Source: Pirellula sp. SH-Sr6A
Lineage (GTDB): Bacteria > Planctomycetota > Planctomycetia > Pirellulales > Pirellulaceae
DNA: 64,000 nt
Direction of reading: 5' to 3'
Assembly: GCF_001610875.1 (NCBI RefSeq)
Contig: NZ_CP011272.1
Coordinates: 496,001 to 560,000, forward strand
Positions 36,743-44,754 of the stretch are shown piece after piece. The number at the start of each line of letters is the position of its first letter. The stretch's first letter is position 1. Below the pieces are notes generated by a model. That model ran no database searches, was not told the origin of the DNA, and worked only from the letters and a program-made list of their open reading frames with translations. The translations under genes and the position numbers were made by a program.

Positions 36743-37441
36743 TTAGTTGCCTGTTCCGAACGGATCGTCCGATGCGGGTGGGGTGTTCGGCGCAGGAGTT
36801 CCAAATGGATCATCCCCAGCCGGCACAGTCGTTTCGGTCGCTGGCTGCGTACCTGTTGGCACCGGAACAGCGGGATCCAGGGTTGCAGGTGCCTCAACCG
36901 GCGTTGGCTCTCCTCGTTTCATCCCCGTGACAAATGGATCGTTTGGAGCAAGTGGAGAGGGCTGCACGCCAACCTGGGGAGGAACTACCAACCCACCAGC
37001 CGCTGCGCCACCCTGCTTCTGCATCGCTTCGTATCGTGCACGCTGGATTTCCAATACCTTGGACCGCGACGCGAGCCTCGCCTGCGATCGAGCCTTTTCC
37101 AACTCCATACGATGGGGGCCTTGGATTCGTTCCAACGACTTCCCGACATTCACAACTTTCTTCCCGGCGATCTCCAAGTCCGCTCCCTTTTGGAAATCGG
37201 TGGTCGCTGCGTCAGCTTGGCCGTTTCGCACCAACGCCAATCCGCGGTAGAAATAGACACGAGGATCTTGGCTCCCCGCCGCGATGACTTCGTTCAACAA
37301 TGCTTCGGCGGTGACGACATCCCCGCGAAAGTAATGATGGACGGCGCGGCCGTAGATTTCGTCAAGTGGATCCTGTGCCGATGCAACATTGCACAAGCTA
37401 GCTGAAACGAGCGCGACGATGGACCAAGTTTTCATTCGCAT
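36743..37441 (-). CDS. Exported TPR-like protein with Pro-rich C-terminus
   Basis: A 232-residue protein with a signal peptide ending ASAQ, a TPR-like pair of helices (DEIYGRAVHHYFRGDVVTAEALLNEVIAAGSQDPRVYFYRGLAL...), a basic helical middle, and a low-complexity Pro/Thr/Asp tail ending in repeated DDPFGT motifs. Role not known; TPR segments usually bind partners. Monocistronic. Confidence 0.7.
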   Translation of the reverse strand: MRMKTWSIVALVSASLCNVASAQDPLDEIYGRAVHHYFRGDVVTAEALLNEVIAAGSQDPRVYFYRGLALVRNGQADAATTDFQKGADLEIAGKKVVNVGKSLERIQGPHRMELEKARSQARLASRSKVLEIQRARYEAMQKQGGAAAGGLVVPPQVGVQPSPLAPNDPFVTGMKRGEPTPVEAPATLDPAVPVPTGTQPATETTVPAGDDPFGTPAPNTPPASDDPFGTGN

Positions 37442-37767
37442 AGATGTATCCGCACTGAATTAGAGGAGGGGCCACAACCTACCCTATCCTACTTGACTGC
37501 GGTCCCATTGCAAACTTACCCCAACCCTCCCACCTCCCCGTTTCGGTCGGAAATGAATCTCTTTCCCCTAAAATCCAATCGGCTCCCAGAATGCCATTCC
37601 GATTACATCGATCGAAGCGATTGCTCCGTTGGCACGAGTCTATTGACGCAGTCCGGATTTCCCCTATGCTCGCAATCGCTCCGGCCGTACCGCCGAAGAT
37701 ATCGATTTGCACGGGGCTAGGACACTTGGCCCTGTAACGAAAACCTCCTCTAGATCAGGATTTTCCC
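37442..37767. other. 326-bp intergenic region before tpx
   Basis: No gene fits. It holds the divergent upstream regions of the TPR-like gene and tpx. A possible sigma-70-like promoter for tpx is TTGACG (37643-37648) and TATGCT (37665-37670) with a 16-base spacer, followed by CTCCTC... without a clear operator. No repeats or RNA gene are seen. Confidence 0.45.
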
Positions 37768-38286
37768 ATGGCACGCAGCGGCGCTGTAACGTTCAAAGGC
37801 TCCCCGATGACCTTGCTCGGAGACGAACTCAAAGTGGGTGCCAACGCTCCCGAGTTCACACTCCACTACTTCGAAGGCGGACTCAAAACAATCACTCTGG
37901 CCGACCTCAAAGGTAAGCCCTCGATCTTGAGCATCGTCCCCTCACTCGACACCGGTATTTGCCAATTGCAGACCAAGCGATTCAATACCGAACTCGCGGC
38001 CCTAGGAGACAAAATCAACGCGGTTACCGTTAGCCGCGATTTGCCCTTCGCAATGAACCGATTCTGCGGCGCGGAAGACATCAAGTCGATGAAGGTCGGC
38101 AGCGATTACCAATCCGGTGAATTCGGCTCGAAGTTCGGTCTAACGATCGACGAACTCAAACTCCTGGCCCGCGCGGTCTACGTCCTCGATGCCAACGGCA
38201 AAGTTGTGTATGCCGAAATCGTCCCGGAAGTCGCTCAAGAGCCGAACTACGGACCCGCACTCGAGGCCCTCAAGGCCCAACTTTAG
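37768..38286 (+). CDS. tpx: Thiol peroxidase
   Basis: Peroxiredoxin of the Tpx group, 172 residues, reducing hydrogen and lipid peroxides with thioredoxin. Seen: peroxidatic Cys65 in SLDTGICQLQTKRFN, SRDLPFAMNRFCG with the resolving Cys100, and LLARAVYVLD. No signal peptide, so cytoplasmic. Monocistronic. Confidence 0.94.
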   Translation: MARSGAVTFKGSPMTLLGDELKVGANAPEFTLHYFEGGLKTITLADLKGKPSILSIVPSLDTGICQLQTKRFNTELAALGDKINAVTVSRDLPFAMNRFCGAEDIKSMKVGSDYQSGEFGSKFGLTIDELKLLARAVYVLDANGKVVYAEIVPEVAQEPNYGPALEALKAQL

Positions 38287-38316
38287 GCCCGGCATCCAGC
38301 CTGAATGTTCCGAATA

Positions 38317-39252
38317 CTACACCTTTCGGAACGCAACTCGGCGGGATGGCTCGCGGCCTGTGCCTGCGATGTCCAAGCCATCCCGCTCTAGTGTGAGAAC
38401 CGCATATGCATTGGACGACTCGGTTTCGACCATCCCTTTGAAGGTGATCATCGGAACCTCCTCCCAAACACCATAGTTCCCAGCATGGTTATGACCATTC
38501 ATCCACGCTGCGATCACCCGCTGCTCCGCGATCAATTCCTTCAGTGCCGTTGCGTTCCAGAGATTGTGGCTGTTATCGGGATAAATCGGATGGTGCGCAA
38601 AAAGCAGAACGCGCTCATCGGAATTGCTTGCCTGAACGCACTCCTCGCGAATCCATGCCAACTGCTTGCTCCCAATCGCGCCATTCCAGCTCTGCGCTTG
38701 CGGTAACTTCTGCTCCTTGGCTTCCTGCAAAATCTTTTCCGCTTCGCGTCGCTCGTCCATGTTATCGGCAGAGGCATACATGCTGATATCATTCGTATCC
38801 AAAAACAAAAAACGCCAACCTGGCGCAGCGACACGATAAAACTTGGCTGGAATGCCAACTCGATCGGGAACTTCGCGTAGTTTCGCTTCTTGCACTTCAA
38901 AGTCGTGGTTACCTAACACGTGATAGAAAGGCTGCGCGGCCTTGCTCAACACGCTCTTCATGGCTTCAAAACTATCCCAATCGCGATCGATCAAATCCCC
39001 GAGATTGACGGCCATCCCAACACGCTGCTCATTGAAGTGCTCGACCGCGTCGGTCAACTTTCGGATCGACTGTCGATAATGCCTTGTCCCTAAAGTCGGT
39101 ATGTCCGCATACTGGGGATCCGCAACGATCCCGATCGTGAGCGACGACTCCTTGGTGTTTACCAGGGAGGCAGAAACACGCTGGTACGGTACCGATGCGG
39201 CGGCCAGCGCGTAACCAGTTTGCTTGAGTATCGTTCGTCGAGAAATGCGCAT
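38317..39252 (-). CDS. Tat-exported metallophosphoesterase
   Basis: Calcineurin-fold phosphoesterase, 311 residues, with a twin-arginine type signal (ISRRTILKQTGYALAAAS). Metal motifs: GIVADPQYAD, NLGDLIDRDW, VLGNHDFE, FAHHPIY and NGHNHAG. The start at 39252 puts the signal first and leaves 1 base to the upstream gene's stop, so it is translationally coupled to the molybdoenzyme. Substrate unknown. Confidence 0.85.
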   Translation of the reverse strand: MRISRRTILKQTGYALAAASVPYQRVSASLVNTKESSLTIGIVADPQYADIPTLGTRHYRQSIRKLTDAVEHFNEQRVGMAVNLGDLIDRDWDSFEAMKSVLSKAAQPFYHVLGNHDFEVQEAKLREVPDRVGIPAKFYRVAAPGWRFLFLDTNDISMYASADNMDERREAEKILQEAKEQKLPQAQSWNGAIGSKQLAWIREECVQASNSDERVLLFAHHPIYPDNSHNLWNATALKELIAEQRVIAAWMNGHNHAGNYGVWEEVPMITFKGMVETESSNAYAVLTLERDGLDIAGTGREPSRRVAFRKV

Positions 39253-39253
39253 T

Positions 39254-41446
39254 CTAACCCCTGCCTTCGCCAGCAATTGTGACGGTTATGTTTTTAAATC
39301 GTGGAGTACGTGACTTCGGATCCACCGATCGAGGGACTAACACATTGGACTCCGGGTAGTACATCATCGCACAACCGGCTCGGATGTCGTCATAGCCGCG
39401 AGCTAAAATACCTCGCATCTGACCAGCCTCGCTCGTCACGGTAACCAACGAATCGTGCTCGAGCCCCATTCTCTTCAAGTCTTCGGGGTGCATCAGTATC
39501 ACATCGCGACGCTCTTGATGCCGATAAAGATCGTAATCTTCATACACCACCGTATTGAATTGCCCCTCGGATCGGACGGTCATCAATCGCAATTGGTTAG
39601 GGCCTAATACCGAAAGCTCGGGGAGTGCATGGGAGACCATTTGGGCTCTACCATTCGGCGTTTTGAATACAGGTGTATGGAACGTTCGCCCTCCAACCTG
39701 AAACTCTTGTTTGGTCGCGCCGACATGCTCGATTTGCTCATATCCCGGAACCACCTTGGCAATCCAATGCCGAATGGTCTGGGTCTTCTCCATCTCCCCC
39801 CAATCGATGGGGGAAACATCGCCAAACAATCGCCTCCCCAATTCGGCGATGATATGCACCTCGCTTCGCGGACCTGGCAGCCGTCTTGGTCCTCCGTCGC
39901 TGACGCGTACAAAATTGAACATCGATTCTTGCGTTGTGGGCTCTGGCTCTTCGTCGCGCGCGAGCACAGGCAAGACAATGGTCGTTTTCGCCAAGCCATT
40001 CGCGTGGCCTGTGTTCAACGTCGTGTTCAACATGACCAACATGTCGAGAGAAGCCATCGCCTTATCCGCAAATTGAGAATCGGGGTTCGAGCCGTAAAGA
40101 TTCCCTCCCAAGCAGAATGTGAACTTGATCTCTCCTCTCGCTGCCGCCTCCATGCACTCGAGCGTATCGCGCCCCGGTTGAGTCGGTAGCCGCACGCCGA
40201 AATGTGTTTGCAGATTATCGAAGATCTCATCCTTCAACTTGGGAGTAACTCCCACCGAACCGATACCCTGCACGTTGGAATGACCGCGAATCGGCATCAT
40301 GCCAGCCCCCTTGCGACCTATCATGCCGCGCAGCAAGGCGAGATTGACGATTCCTTGGACATTCTCCACACCGTGCGTATGGTGAGTGATCCCCATTGTC
40401 CAAGAGAAAACGGAACCTTTGCTCTCCGCATACACATCGGCAACCTGCCGCAGCTCCTTCTCGGTCAGACCGCTCTTTTCACAAATCTCTTTCCAACTCG
40501 TGGAGCGAATACCGGCAACATACTCTTCCCATCGATCGCAATACTCTCGCATGTACGACGTGTCTTCTGCACCAAGCTCAAGAACCGCCTTCGCAATACC
40601 CGCCATCGCGGCGAGATCGCCTCCAATATGTGGCTGCAAATAGTGCGTCGCAATGTTGGTACCAAACAACATGCTGATGGGATCGCTGGGCACTTTAAAC
40701 CGGATCAACCCCAATTCACGCAGAGGGTTGATCACAATGATTTTCCCTCCTCTCCTTCTCACGTGCATGAGTGTGGTCATGAGACGAGGATGATTGCTCG
40801 GTGGATTTCCACCGATAATAAAAACCGTATCGCACTCCTCTAAATCATCGAGAACGAGCGTCGCGGTTCCGGTTCCCAGCGTCGATTGAAGCCCAACCCC
40901 GGACGCTTGATGGCAATAGTAGCTGCAATTGTTGACGTTATTGGTCCCAAAGAGCCGGGCGAGTAATTGAAGCAGAAACCCAGCTTCATTGCTGCTGCGG
41001 CCGCTGAAGTACCAAAAGGTTTCGTCGGGGGTCAGCTTCTTGAGCTGTGCCGCAATCCGATCCAACGCTTCGTTCCAAGTGACGGTGCGATACGACTCCG
41101 CGCCTTGCTCGTAAAGAATCGGCTGGATCAATCGGCCACTCATCTCCATCTGCCGGGGTGTGTATTGCCGCATTTGATGGATCGGATGCTTCTTCCAGAA
41201 GTCGGCGGTGATGGCTGGCTGCATGTCGGCTGCCATCGCCTGAATCGACTTCTTACACACTTCGGGAAACGAACCGTGCTCATTGACCATTCCGCCGTGC
41301 TGGCCCCCCATTCCGAGCGCACAGGTCTTGCACGCATTGCGGGAACGCAACGCCTTGTAGAGCTTCCACAGCCCACCAGCTTCGATGCCTTTGCGAAAGG
41401 TATAGCGAACCGCTTGCCAGCCACCGCCAGCCTTGAGCTTTTTCAT
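39254..41446 (-). CDS. FdhF/YdeP-family molybdopterin oxidoreductase
   Basis: About 730 residues, bis-MGD molybdoenzyme of the YdeP (FdhF-like) type with no N-terminal 4Fe-4S Cys set. Seen: CKTCALGMGGQHGGM, the active-site region NNCSYYCHQASGVG, IIGGNPPSNHPRLM, and a C-terminal MGD-binding domain (RSEGQFNTVVYEDYD, MHPEDLKRMGL). The start at 41446 (MKKLKAGGGW) is chosen because upstream residues look non-coding. The family is annotated as formate-dehydrogenase-like but the reaction is not certain. Confidence 0.88.
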   Translation of the reverse strand: MKKLKAGGGWQAVRYTFRKGIEAGGLWKLYKALRSRNACKTCALGMGGQHGGMVNEHGSFPEVCKKSIQAMAADMQPAITADFWKKHPIHQMRQYTPRQMEMSGRLIQPILYEQGAESYRTVTWNEALDRIAAQLKKLTPDETFWYFSGRSSNEAGFLLQLLARLFGTNNVNNCSYYCHQASGVGLQSTLGTGTATLVLDDLEECDTVFIIGGNPPSNHPRLMTTLMHVRRRGGKIIVINPLRELGLIRFKVPSDPISMLFGTNIATHYLQPHIGGDLAAMAGIAKAVLELGAEDTSYMREYCDRWEEYVAGIRSTSWKEICEKSGLTEKELRQVADVYAESKGSVFSWTMGITHHTHGVENVQGIVNLALLRGMIGRKGAGMMPIRGHSNVQGIGSVGVTPKLKDEIFDNLQTHFGVRLPTQPGRDTLECMEAAARGEIKFTFCLGGNLYGSNPDSQFADKAMASLDMLVMLNTTLNTGHANGLAKTTIVLPVLARDEEPEPTTQESMFNFVRVSDGGPRRLPGPRSEVHIIAELGRRLFGDVSPIDWGEMEKTQTIRHWIAKVVPGYEQIEHVGATKQEFQVGGRTFHTPVFKTPNGRAQMVSHALPELSVLGPNQLRLMTVRSEGQFNTVVYEDYDLYRHQERRDVILMHPEDLKRMGLEHDSLVTVTSEAGQMRGILARGYDDIRAGCAMMYYPESNVLVPRSVDPKSRTPRFKNITVTIAGEGRG

Positions 41447-41534
41447 AATATGTTCCGAACGAGGGGGGATGCCGACTGGGGTGCGGGGGAGTGTGGCAGG
41501 AGTCGTCGTCGACGCAAAAGGGACCCAAACCAGT

Positions 41535-41807
41535 TTACCAGATAGGGGCAAACGTGTTGAATTCACCGGATGCTTCGCTTTCAAACCGCTCGGATCGGGT
41601 CACATTTCCAGCCATGGGATTCTCGACTGCGTCGAGAAACTGTTCGACTTCTGGAAGCTCTCCTTCCGCGACAATCTTCACTCGACCATCCTCCAAGTTT
41701 TGTACCGTACCCACCACCAGAAACCTCTTAGCAATTTCCTTGGTGTGAAATCGAAATCCGACTCCTTGTACTCTACCTGATACAAAACAGGTTACCCGCC
41801 GGGCCAT
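41535..41807 (-). CDS. Acylphosphatase
   Basis: A 90-residue enzyme hydrolysing carboxyl-phosphate bonds. Seen: [17 protein letters not shown] with the phosphate-binding Arg, and [15 protein letters not shown] with the catalytic Asn. The start at 41807 follows AAGGT and avoids a 41-residue unrelated extension. It overlaps nothing and diverges from the nuclease-like gene. Confidence 0.9.
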   Translation of the reverse strand: MARRVTCFVSGRVQGVGFRFHTKEIAKRFLVVGTVQNLEDGRVKIVAEGELPEVEQFLDAVENPMAGNVTRSERFESEASGEFNTFAPIW

Positions 41808-41986
41808 TCTGTTACCTTGCTGTCTTCTGGAAAATGTTTCATCAAAAATTAGCGGAGGCGCGGCGCTCCCTCCAGCATGTCGACGTGATCGAACCGTTAT
41901 ATTGCACTGGACCATTCGACGCATCGCCAATGATGCCCTTGGAATGTACCTTCGCTAAACCGATCCCTCCGAAACCGGAATACATC

Positions 41987-42601
41987 ATGGCATTTCTTTC
42001 CTTGCCGATACGTTGTGCTTCCTTCTCCGTATTCGCTGCGACTGCCGGACTCTGCGACGCTCAAAATTCGAACTCACCTTCTGAGGCGCAAACCAAGGTA
42101 GAAAAAATGAATACGACAACGGTCGTCGTCCAAAAAGTGATCGATGGCGATTCGGTGTCCGTCCTCGAGCTTCGCAAACCGGAACCGGTGGCTATGGAAT
42201 TGCAAATCGAAGGGATCGACGCACCCGAACTGGTTCAAGCCCACGGACCGGAATCCAAGCAGGCGCTCGCCAAATTGCTCCCGGTCGATTCGGTGGTCAC
42301 AGTGTCCTGGACGGCTAAGGACAATTACGGCCGATTGCTCGCGCAAGTCACCGATAAAAACAAAACTCACATCAACTCAGAAATGCTTCGATTGGGAATG
42401 GCGTGGCATTTCAAACGCTACAACCAATCCAAGGAATTGGCGGCGATCGAAGAGATGGCGAAATCGAAAAAACTGGGGCTATGGTCGACGCCAACCCCGA
42501 AGGCTCCTTGGGACTATCGTCGTGAGAACAAAACTCCCGATCGCCCTGCATCCGCCGGTGGAACGACACTGAAATCGAGCGAACCAGGCTCCTCGAAATA
42601 A
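41987..42601 (+). CDS. Exported thermonuclease-like (SNase) protein
   Basis: A 204-residue protein with a signal sequence (MAFLSLPIRCASFSVFAATAG) and a staphylococcal-nuclease OB fold: DGDSVSV, the catalytic-type segment EGIDAPELVQAHGPESKQAL and DNYGRLLAQV. Residues that in the nuclease bind calcium and phosphate seem mostly kept, so nuclease activity is plausible but unproven. Last host gene before the tRNA and the prophage. Confidence 0.85.
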   Translation: MAFLSLPIRCASFSVFAATAGLCDAQNSNSPSEAQTKVEKMNTTTVVVQKVIDGDSVSVLELRKPEPVAMELQIEGIDAPELVQAHGPESKQALAKLLPVDSVVTVSWTAKDNYGRLLAQVTDKNKTHINSEMLRLGMAWHFKRYNQSKELAAIEEMAKSKKLGLWSTPTPKAPWDYRRENKTPDRPASAGGTTLKSSEPGSSK

Positions 42602-42706
42602 GCCCCATTCCACCTTCCTAAACCCACCATTTTGTTCGGCCGGAACAACCGGAACTCCCGCTCTTACGGTCGATAAAAAAACGCACTAGGAACTCTTCAA
42701 GTACGC

Positions 42707-42734
42707 TTGCAGCGACCGAACCTAGGGCTATAAT
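42707..42734 (+). promoter_or_regulatory. Promoter of the tRNA-Asp gene
   Basis: TTGCAG (42707-42712) and a perfect TATAAT (42729-42734) with a 16-base spacer; the tRNA starts 14 bases further. This fits a stable-RNA promoter. Confidence 0.7.
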
Positions 42735-42747
42735 CCTCCGCATGTAA

Positions 42748-42821
42748 GGGGTCGTAGCTCAATTGGTTAGAGCACCGGACTGTCGATCCGGAGGTTGCGG
42801 GTTCGAGACCCGTCGACCTCG
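42748..42821 (+). tRNA. tRNA-Asp (GTC anticodon)
   Basis: A full 74-nt cloverleaf: acceptor GGGGTCG/CGACCTC, D arm GCTC...GAGC, anticodon loop CTGTCGA with GTC, T arm GCGGG-TTCGAGA-CCCGT, discriminator G; CCA is not encoded. Gene content changes from host to phage-like directly after it, which makes its 3' end the likely attachment site of the element to the right. Confidence 0.97.
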
Positions 42822-42825
42822 CCTT

Positions 42826-42889
42826 AAAGAAAAGGTTGCTGGTTTGGTTCACGTTGTGGAATCAAGTTCTACCCAGCAACTTTTTCTTT
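42826..42889 (+). terminator. Large inverted repeat just after tRNA-Asp
   Basis: AAAGAAAAGGTTGCTGG (42826-42842) pairs with CCAGCAACTTTTTCTTT (42873-42889): 17 bp with one mismatch, around a 30-base loop. The second arm ends in a T-rich run, so it could terminate the tRNA transcript; it could also be a binding site at the element's end. The long loop is unusual for an intrinsic terminator. Confidence 0.5.
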
Positions 42890-42893
42890 GTTT

Positions 42894-42920
42894 GTAATTG
42901 TCCCGCGTCCAGTTACAATA
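42894..42920. promoter_or_regulatory. Operator-like imperfect inverted repeat upstream of the HTH gene
   Basis: Half-sites TTGTAA...TTACAA flank a core TTGTCCCGC; a closely similar sequence occurs just after the same gene at about 43145-43171. Both may bind the HTH protein or its antagonist. Confidence 0.45.
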
Positions 42921-42931
42921 GGTGCATGCTA

Positions 42932-43141
42932 ATGCCTTTGCAAACAAAAAATGATTGCTTTCTGACCACTGCCGAAGCAGCCGACTACCTCGGATTTGCG
43001 GAGGACACGGTACGTCGGTATGTCTACAGAGGACTGATTGAGGCACAAAAACTAGGCAAAAACCTAGTTGTTTTGCGGTCTGAGTGCGATCGATACATGA
43101 CCGAAAAGCGTGGTCCTGGACGACCGAAAGAAAATCCGTAA
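42932..43141 (+). CDS. Excisionase-like helix-turn-helix protein
   Basis: A 69-residue DNA-binding protein with a MerR/Xis-type fold: FLTTAEAADYLGFAEDTVRRYVYRGLIEAQKLGKN, ending in a basic GPGRPKENP tail of AT-hook type. The start at 42932 is chosen for AGGTG 7 bases upstream; ATG at 42926 is an alternative. As the first gene after the attachment site it may be an excision factor or an early regulator. Two similar operator-like sites flank it. Confidence 0.8.
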   Translation: MPLQTKNDCFLTTAEAADYLGFAEDTVRRYVYRGLIEAQKLGKNLVVLRSECDRYMTEKRGPGRPKENP

Positions 43142-43144
43142 ATC

Positions 43145-43171
43145 CCTGTTGCAATTGTCCCGCATTCTGGT
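43145..43171. promoter_or_regulatory. Second operator-like site, similar to 42894-42920
   Basis: TTGCAATTGTCCCGCAT followed by TCTGGTACAG repeats the core and half-sites of the upstream copy, lying between the HTH gene and the next operon. Confidence 0.42.
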
Positions 43172-43278
43172 ACAGTTCTTTTCAGTTAGCTGACGGCAAG
43201 TAGTAGAACACGAGCCGCCAGCCGAATACCACAACGACTTCTTTGGCGTTCTGCCAACCAAGTCGATTAACGACTTAA

Positions 43279-43294
43279 GACCGGAGGACTGGTC
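43279..43294 (+). promoter_or_regulatory. Shine-Dalgarno inside a hairpin loop, possible CsrA site
   Basis: GACC (43279-43282) pairs with GGTC (43291-43294); the 8-base loop GGAGGACT holds the ribosome binding site, and the ATG follows directly. A loop-exposed GGA over the ribosome binding site is what CsrA binds, and csrA lies 650 bases downstream. A second hairpin, AAGTCG/CGACTT (43260-43276), sits just upstream. Confidence 0.45.
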
Positions 43295-43765
43295 ATGGAT
43301 CTTTTCGAATTCGCGGAAAGAGCACAGGAGGCAACTGCGGTGAGCGTGCTTGCTCGTCGCAGCGACCCACAGACGAGCCACGACGCAGCGGACGAGATCG
43401 CTGACAAGCTGAACGTTCGATGCCGCCAGTTTCTGAGCACGATTCGCGTGCTTGGTATTGCGACTGCGAACGAGGTAGCCGTGCACTTCGCTGGTAGCAA
43501 CATCGGGTTGATCGGATCGATACGACGCAGAGCGAGCGATCTTTGCGCGATGGGCCTTATTCGCATTGTCGGGAGACGCAAGTGCAATGTGACCGGCAAG
43601 AGCGTGCACGCTTACGACGTCGCGTCTCCATTCTCCAGCGTGATTATCTCCGAGCTGGAGCGTGAGCGTATTCCAGAATTCGAAGCGGCCGGTTATCGCG
43701 TGGCCTCGATTATTCCGAACCACTTTGGCAGCGAGAGCGGAATCTTGCTGATGCGTCGCAGCTAA
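43295..43765 (+). CDS. Phage hypothetical, winged-helix-like
   Basis: A 156-residue protein. The N-terminal segment RRSDPQTSHDAADEIADKL matches a pattern frequent in phage proteins, followed by a winged-helix-like region (FLSTIRVLGIATANEVAVHF...RRRASDLCAMGLIRIVG). It may bind DNA. GGAGGA precedes the start inside a hairpin. Gene not otherwise recognised. Confidence 0.65.
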   Translation: MDLFEFAERAQEATAVSVLARRSDPQTSHDAADEIADKLNVRCRQFLSTIRVLGIATANEVAVHFAGSNIGLIGSIRRRASDLCAMGLIRIVGRRKCNVTGKSVHAYDVASPFSSVIISELERERIPEFEAAGYRVASIIPNHFGSESGILLMRRS

Positions 43766-43828
43766 CCTCGGTGCGGCGTGGTTGGGTCCGGCTTGGCTGG
43801 GCATGGTAGGGCATGGCGAGGTTATCCA

Positions 43829-43897
43829 CCAACACCATTGGCGTGGCTACAGATTATTGGGCGTGGTCTGTAGTCGGGTTCGATTCCCGATGTTGGG
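43829..43897 (+). ncRNA. tRNA-like structure before csrA
   Basis: T arm is perfect: TCGGG (43874-43878), TTCGATT, CCCGA (43886-43890). Acceptor-like 6-bp pairing of CCAACA (43829-43834) with TGTTGG (43891-43896). Between them CCA/TGG can close a D-like loop containing GG, and a 7-bp stem CTACAGA/TCTGTAG closes a 13-base loop next to the T arm. This is not a canonical tRNA: positions 8-9 are missing and the central loop is too large. Alternative: a decayed tRNA or old attachment site. Confidence 0.4.
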
Positions 43898-43941
43898 CTG
43901 TAGGGTTTGGTAAGGATTCTGTTTGAGCAAGGAGCTTATGG

Positions 43942-44133
43942 ATGTTGATTTTATCGAGGAAGGTTGGCGAGGTTATTCGGATCAGCGACGACGTGTTTGT
44001 TGAAGTCGTTGCGGTGCGAGGTGGAAAGGTTCGGTTGGCTGTAACTGCACCTAAAGACATTCCGATCTTCCGACAAGAAGTCTATCAGAAGAAACAAAAA
44101 GCAAAGGAGCTTGCAAGCAATGGGGCTGTTTAA
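43942..44133 (+). CDS. csrA: CsrA carbon storage regulator, phage-encoded
   Basis: Complete 63-residue RNA-binding translational regulator: MLILSRKVGEVIRI start, VRLAVTAPKDIPIFRQEVY, with the RNA-contact Arg kept (position 44). CsrA dimers bind GGA in hairpin loops at ribosome binding sites. GGAG precedes the start. The next gene overlaps by 14 bases. A CsrA inside a prophage is unusual and suggests the element controls its own or host messages. Confidence 0.92.
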   Translation: MLILSRKVGEVIRISDDVFVEVVAVRGGKVRLAVTAPKDIPIFRQEVYQKKQKAKELASNGAV

Positions 44134-44473
44134 CTTTCTTGAGCCGGAGATTTTCTATTTCTACATAAGAGTCACGCGATACTTTGGTGTCGCTCGCGCA
44201 CCTCTTCACGTTCCGCTGAACGAGATTCACGACGCTGAGGTCATTGGTAAGTACAGCGAGACCATTGAACGATACGAAATCGTCGAGCGTCATTCGCGTT
44301 TGTCGAAGCAGCACAGTATTGAGCTTTACCGAAAGCAACTCGAAGACGCTGCGATTAAAGAGTTCAGCGGCAATATCAGCGTGCTGACGTGCCTGTCTGA
44401 TCAAAGCGGATACATGCATTACTGCGAAAAGGCTATCGAGCTGGAAGCGTTAGTGGAGTCTAGATGCAAATGA
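44120..44473 (+). CDS. Phage hypothetical protein (117 aa)
   Basis: No family recognised. Mostly helical, with aromatic N-terminus MGLFNFLEPEIFYFYIRVTRYFG and several charged helices. The start at 44120 follows AAGGAG; the gene overlaps csrA by 14 bases and the next gene by 10, so it is translationally coupled in the early operon. Confidence 0.6.
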   Translation: MGLFNFLEPEIFYFYIRVTRYFGVARAPLHVPLNEIHDAEVIGKYSETIERYEIVERHSRLSKQHSIELYRKQLEDAAIKEFSGNISVLTCLSDQSGYMHYCEKAIELEALVESRCK

Positions 44474-44754
44474 TGAACATCGATCTTGAATTGCTACGGC
44501 GAATTAAGCAACTGTATCACGACGGTTTGACGAAGGACGAACTTCGTGCGATGGGGTTTAAAGGCACGCTTGTTTATAAAGCGATCGAGCAGTACGAGCG
44601 GAGCAAAAGGCTTCCCGATGAAAAGACTCCTAGCAAACGCTGCAAGCAATGCGGTCACAAGAGCTACGAGCCGTGTTTTGTTAATGGCGTTTGTCAGGGA
44701 TGCCACACGCGGAAGATTGTCAACGAGCAATGGAAAGGTCGGTTTCGCGTATGA
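44464..44754 (+). CDS. Small zinc-ribbon protein, paralogue A
   Basis: A 96-residue protein with an N-terminal helix-turn-helix-like part (ELLRRIKQLYHDGLTKDELRAMGF) and a C-terminal zinc ribbon (RCKQCGHKSYEPCFVNGVCQGC), ending GRFRV. The same layout and the ending GRFRV recur in the next gene, so they are tandem paralogues. Probably a nucleic-acid-binding regulator; function unknown. Confidence 0.68.
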   Translation: MQMMNIDLELLRRIKQLYHDGLTKDELRAMGFKGTLVYKAIEQYERSKRLPDEKTPSKRCKQCGHKSYEPCFVNGVCQGCHTRKIVNEQWKGRFRV

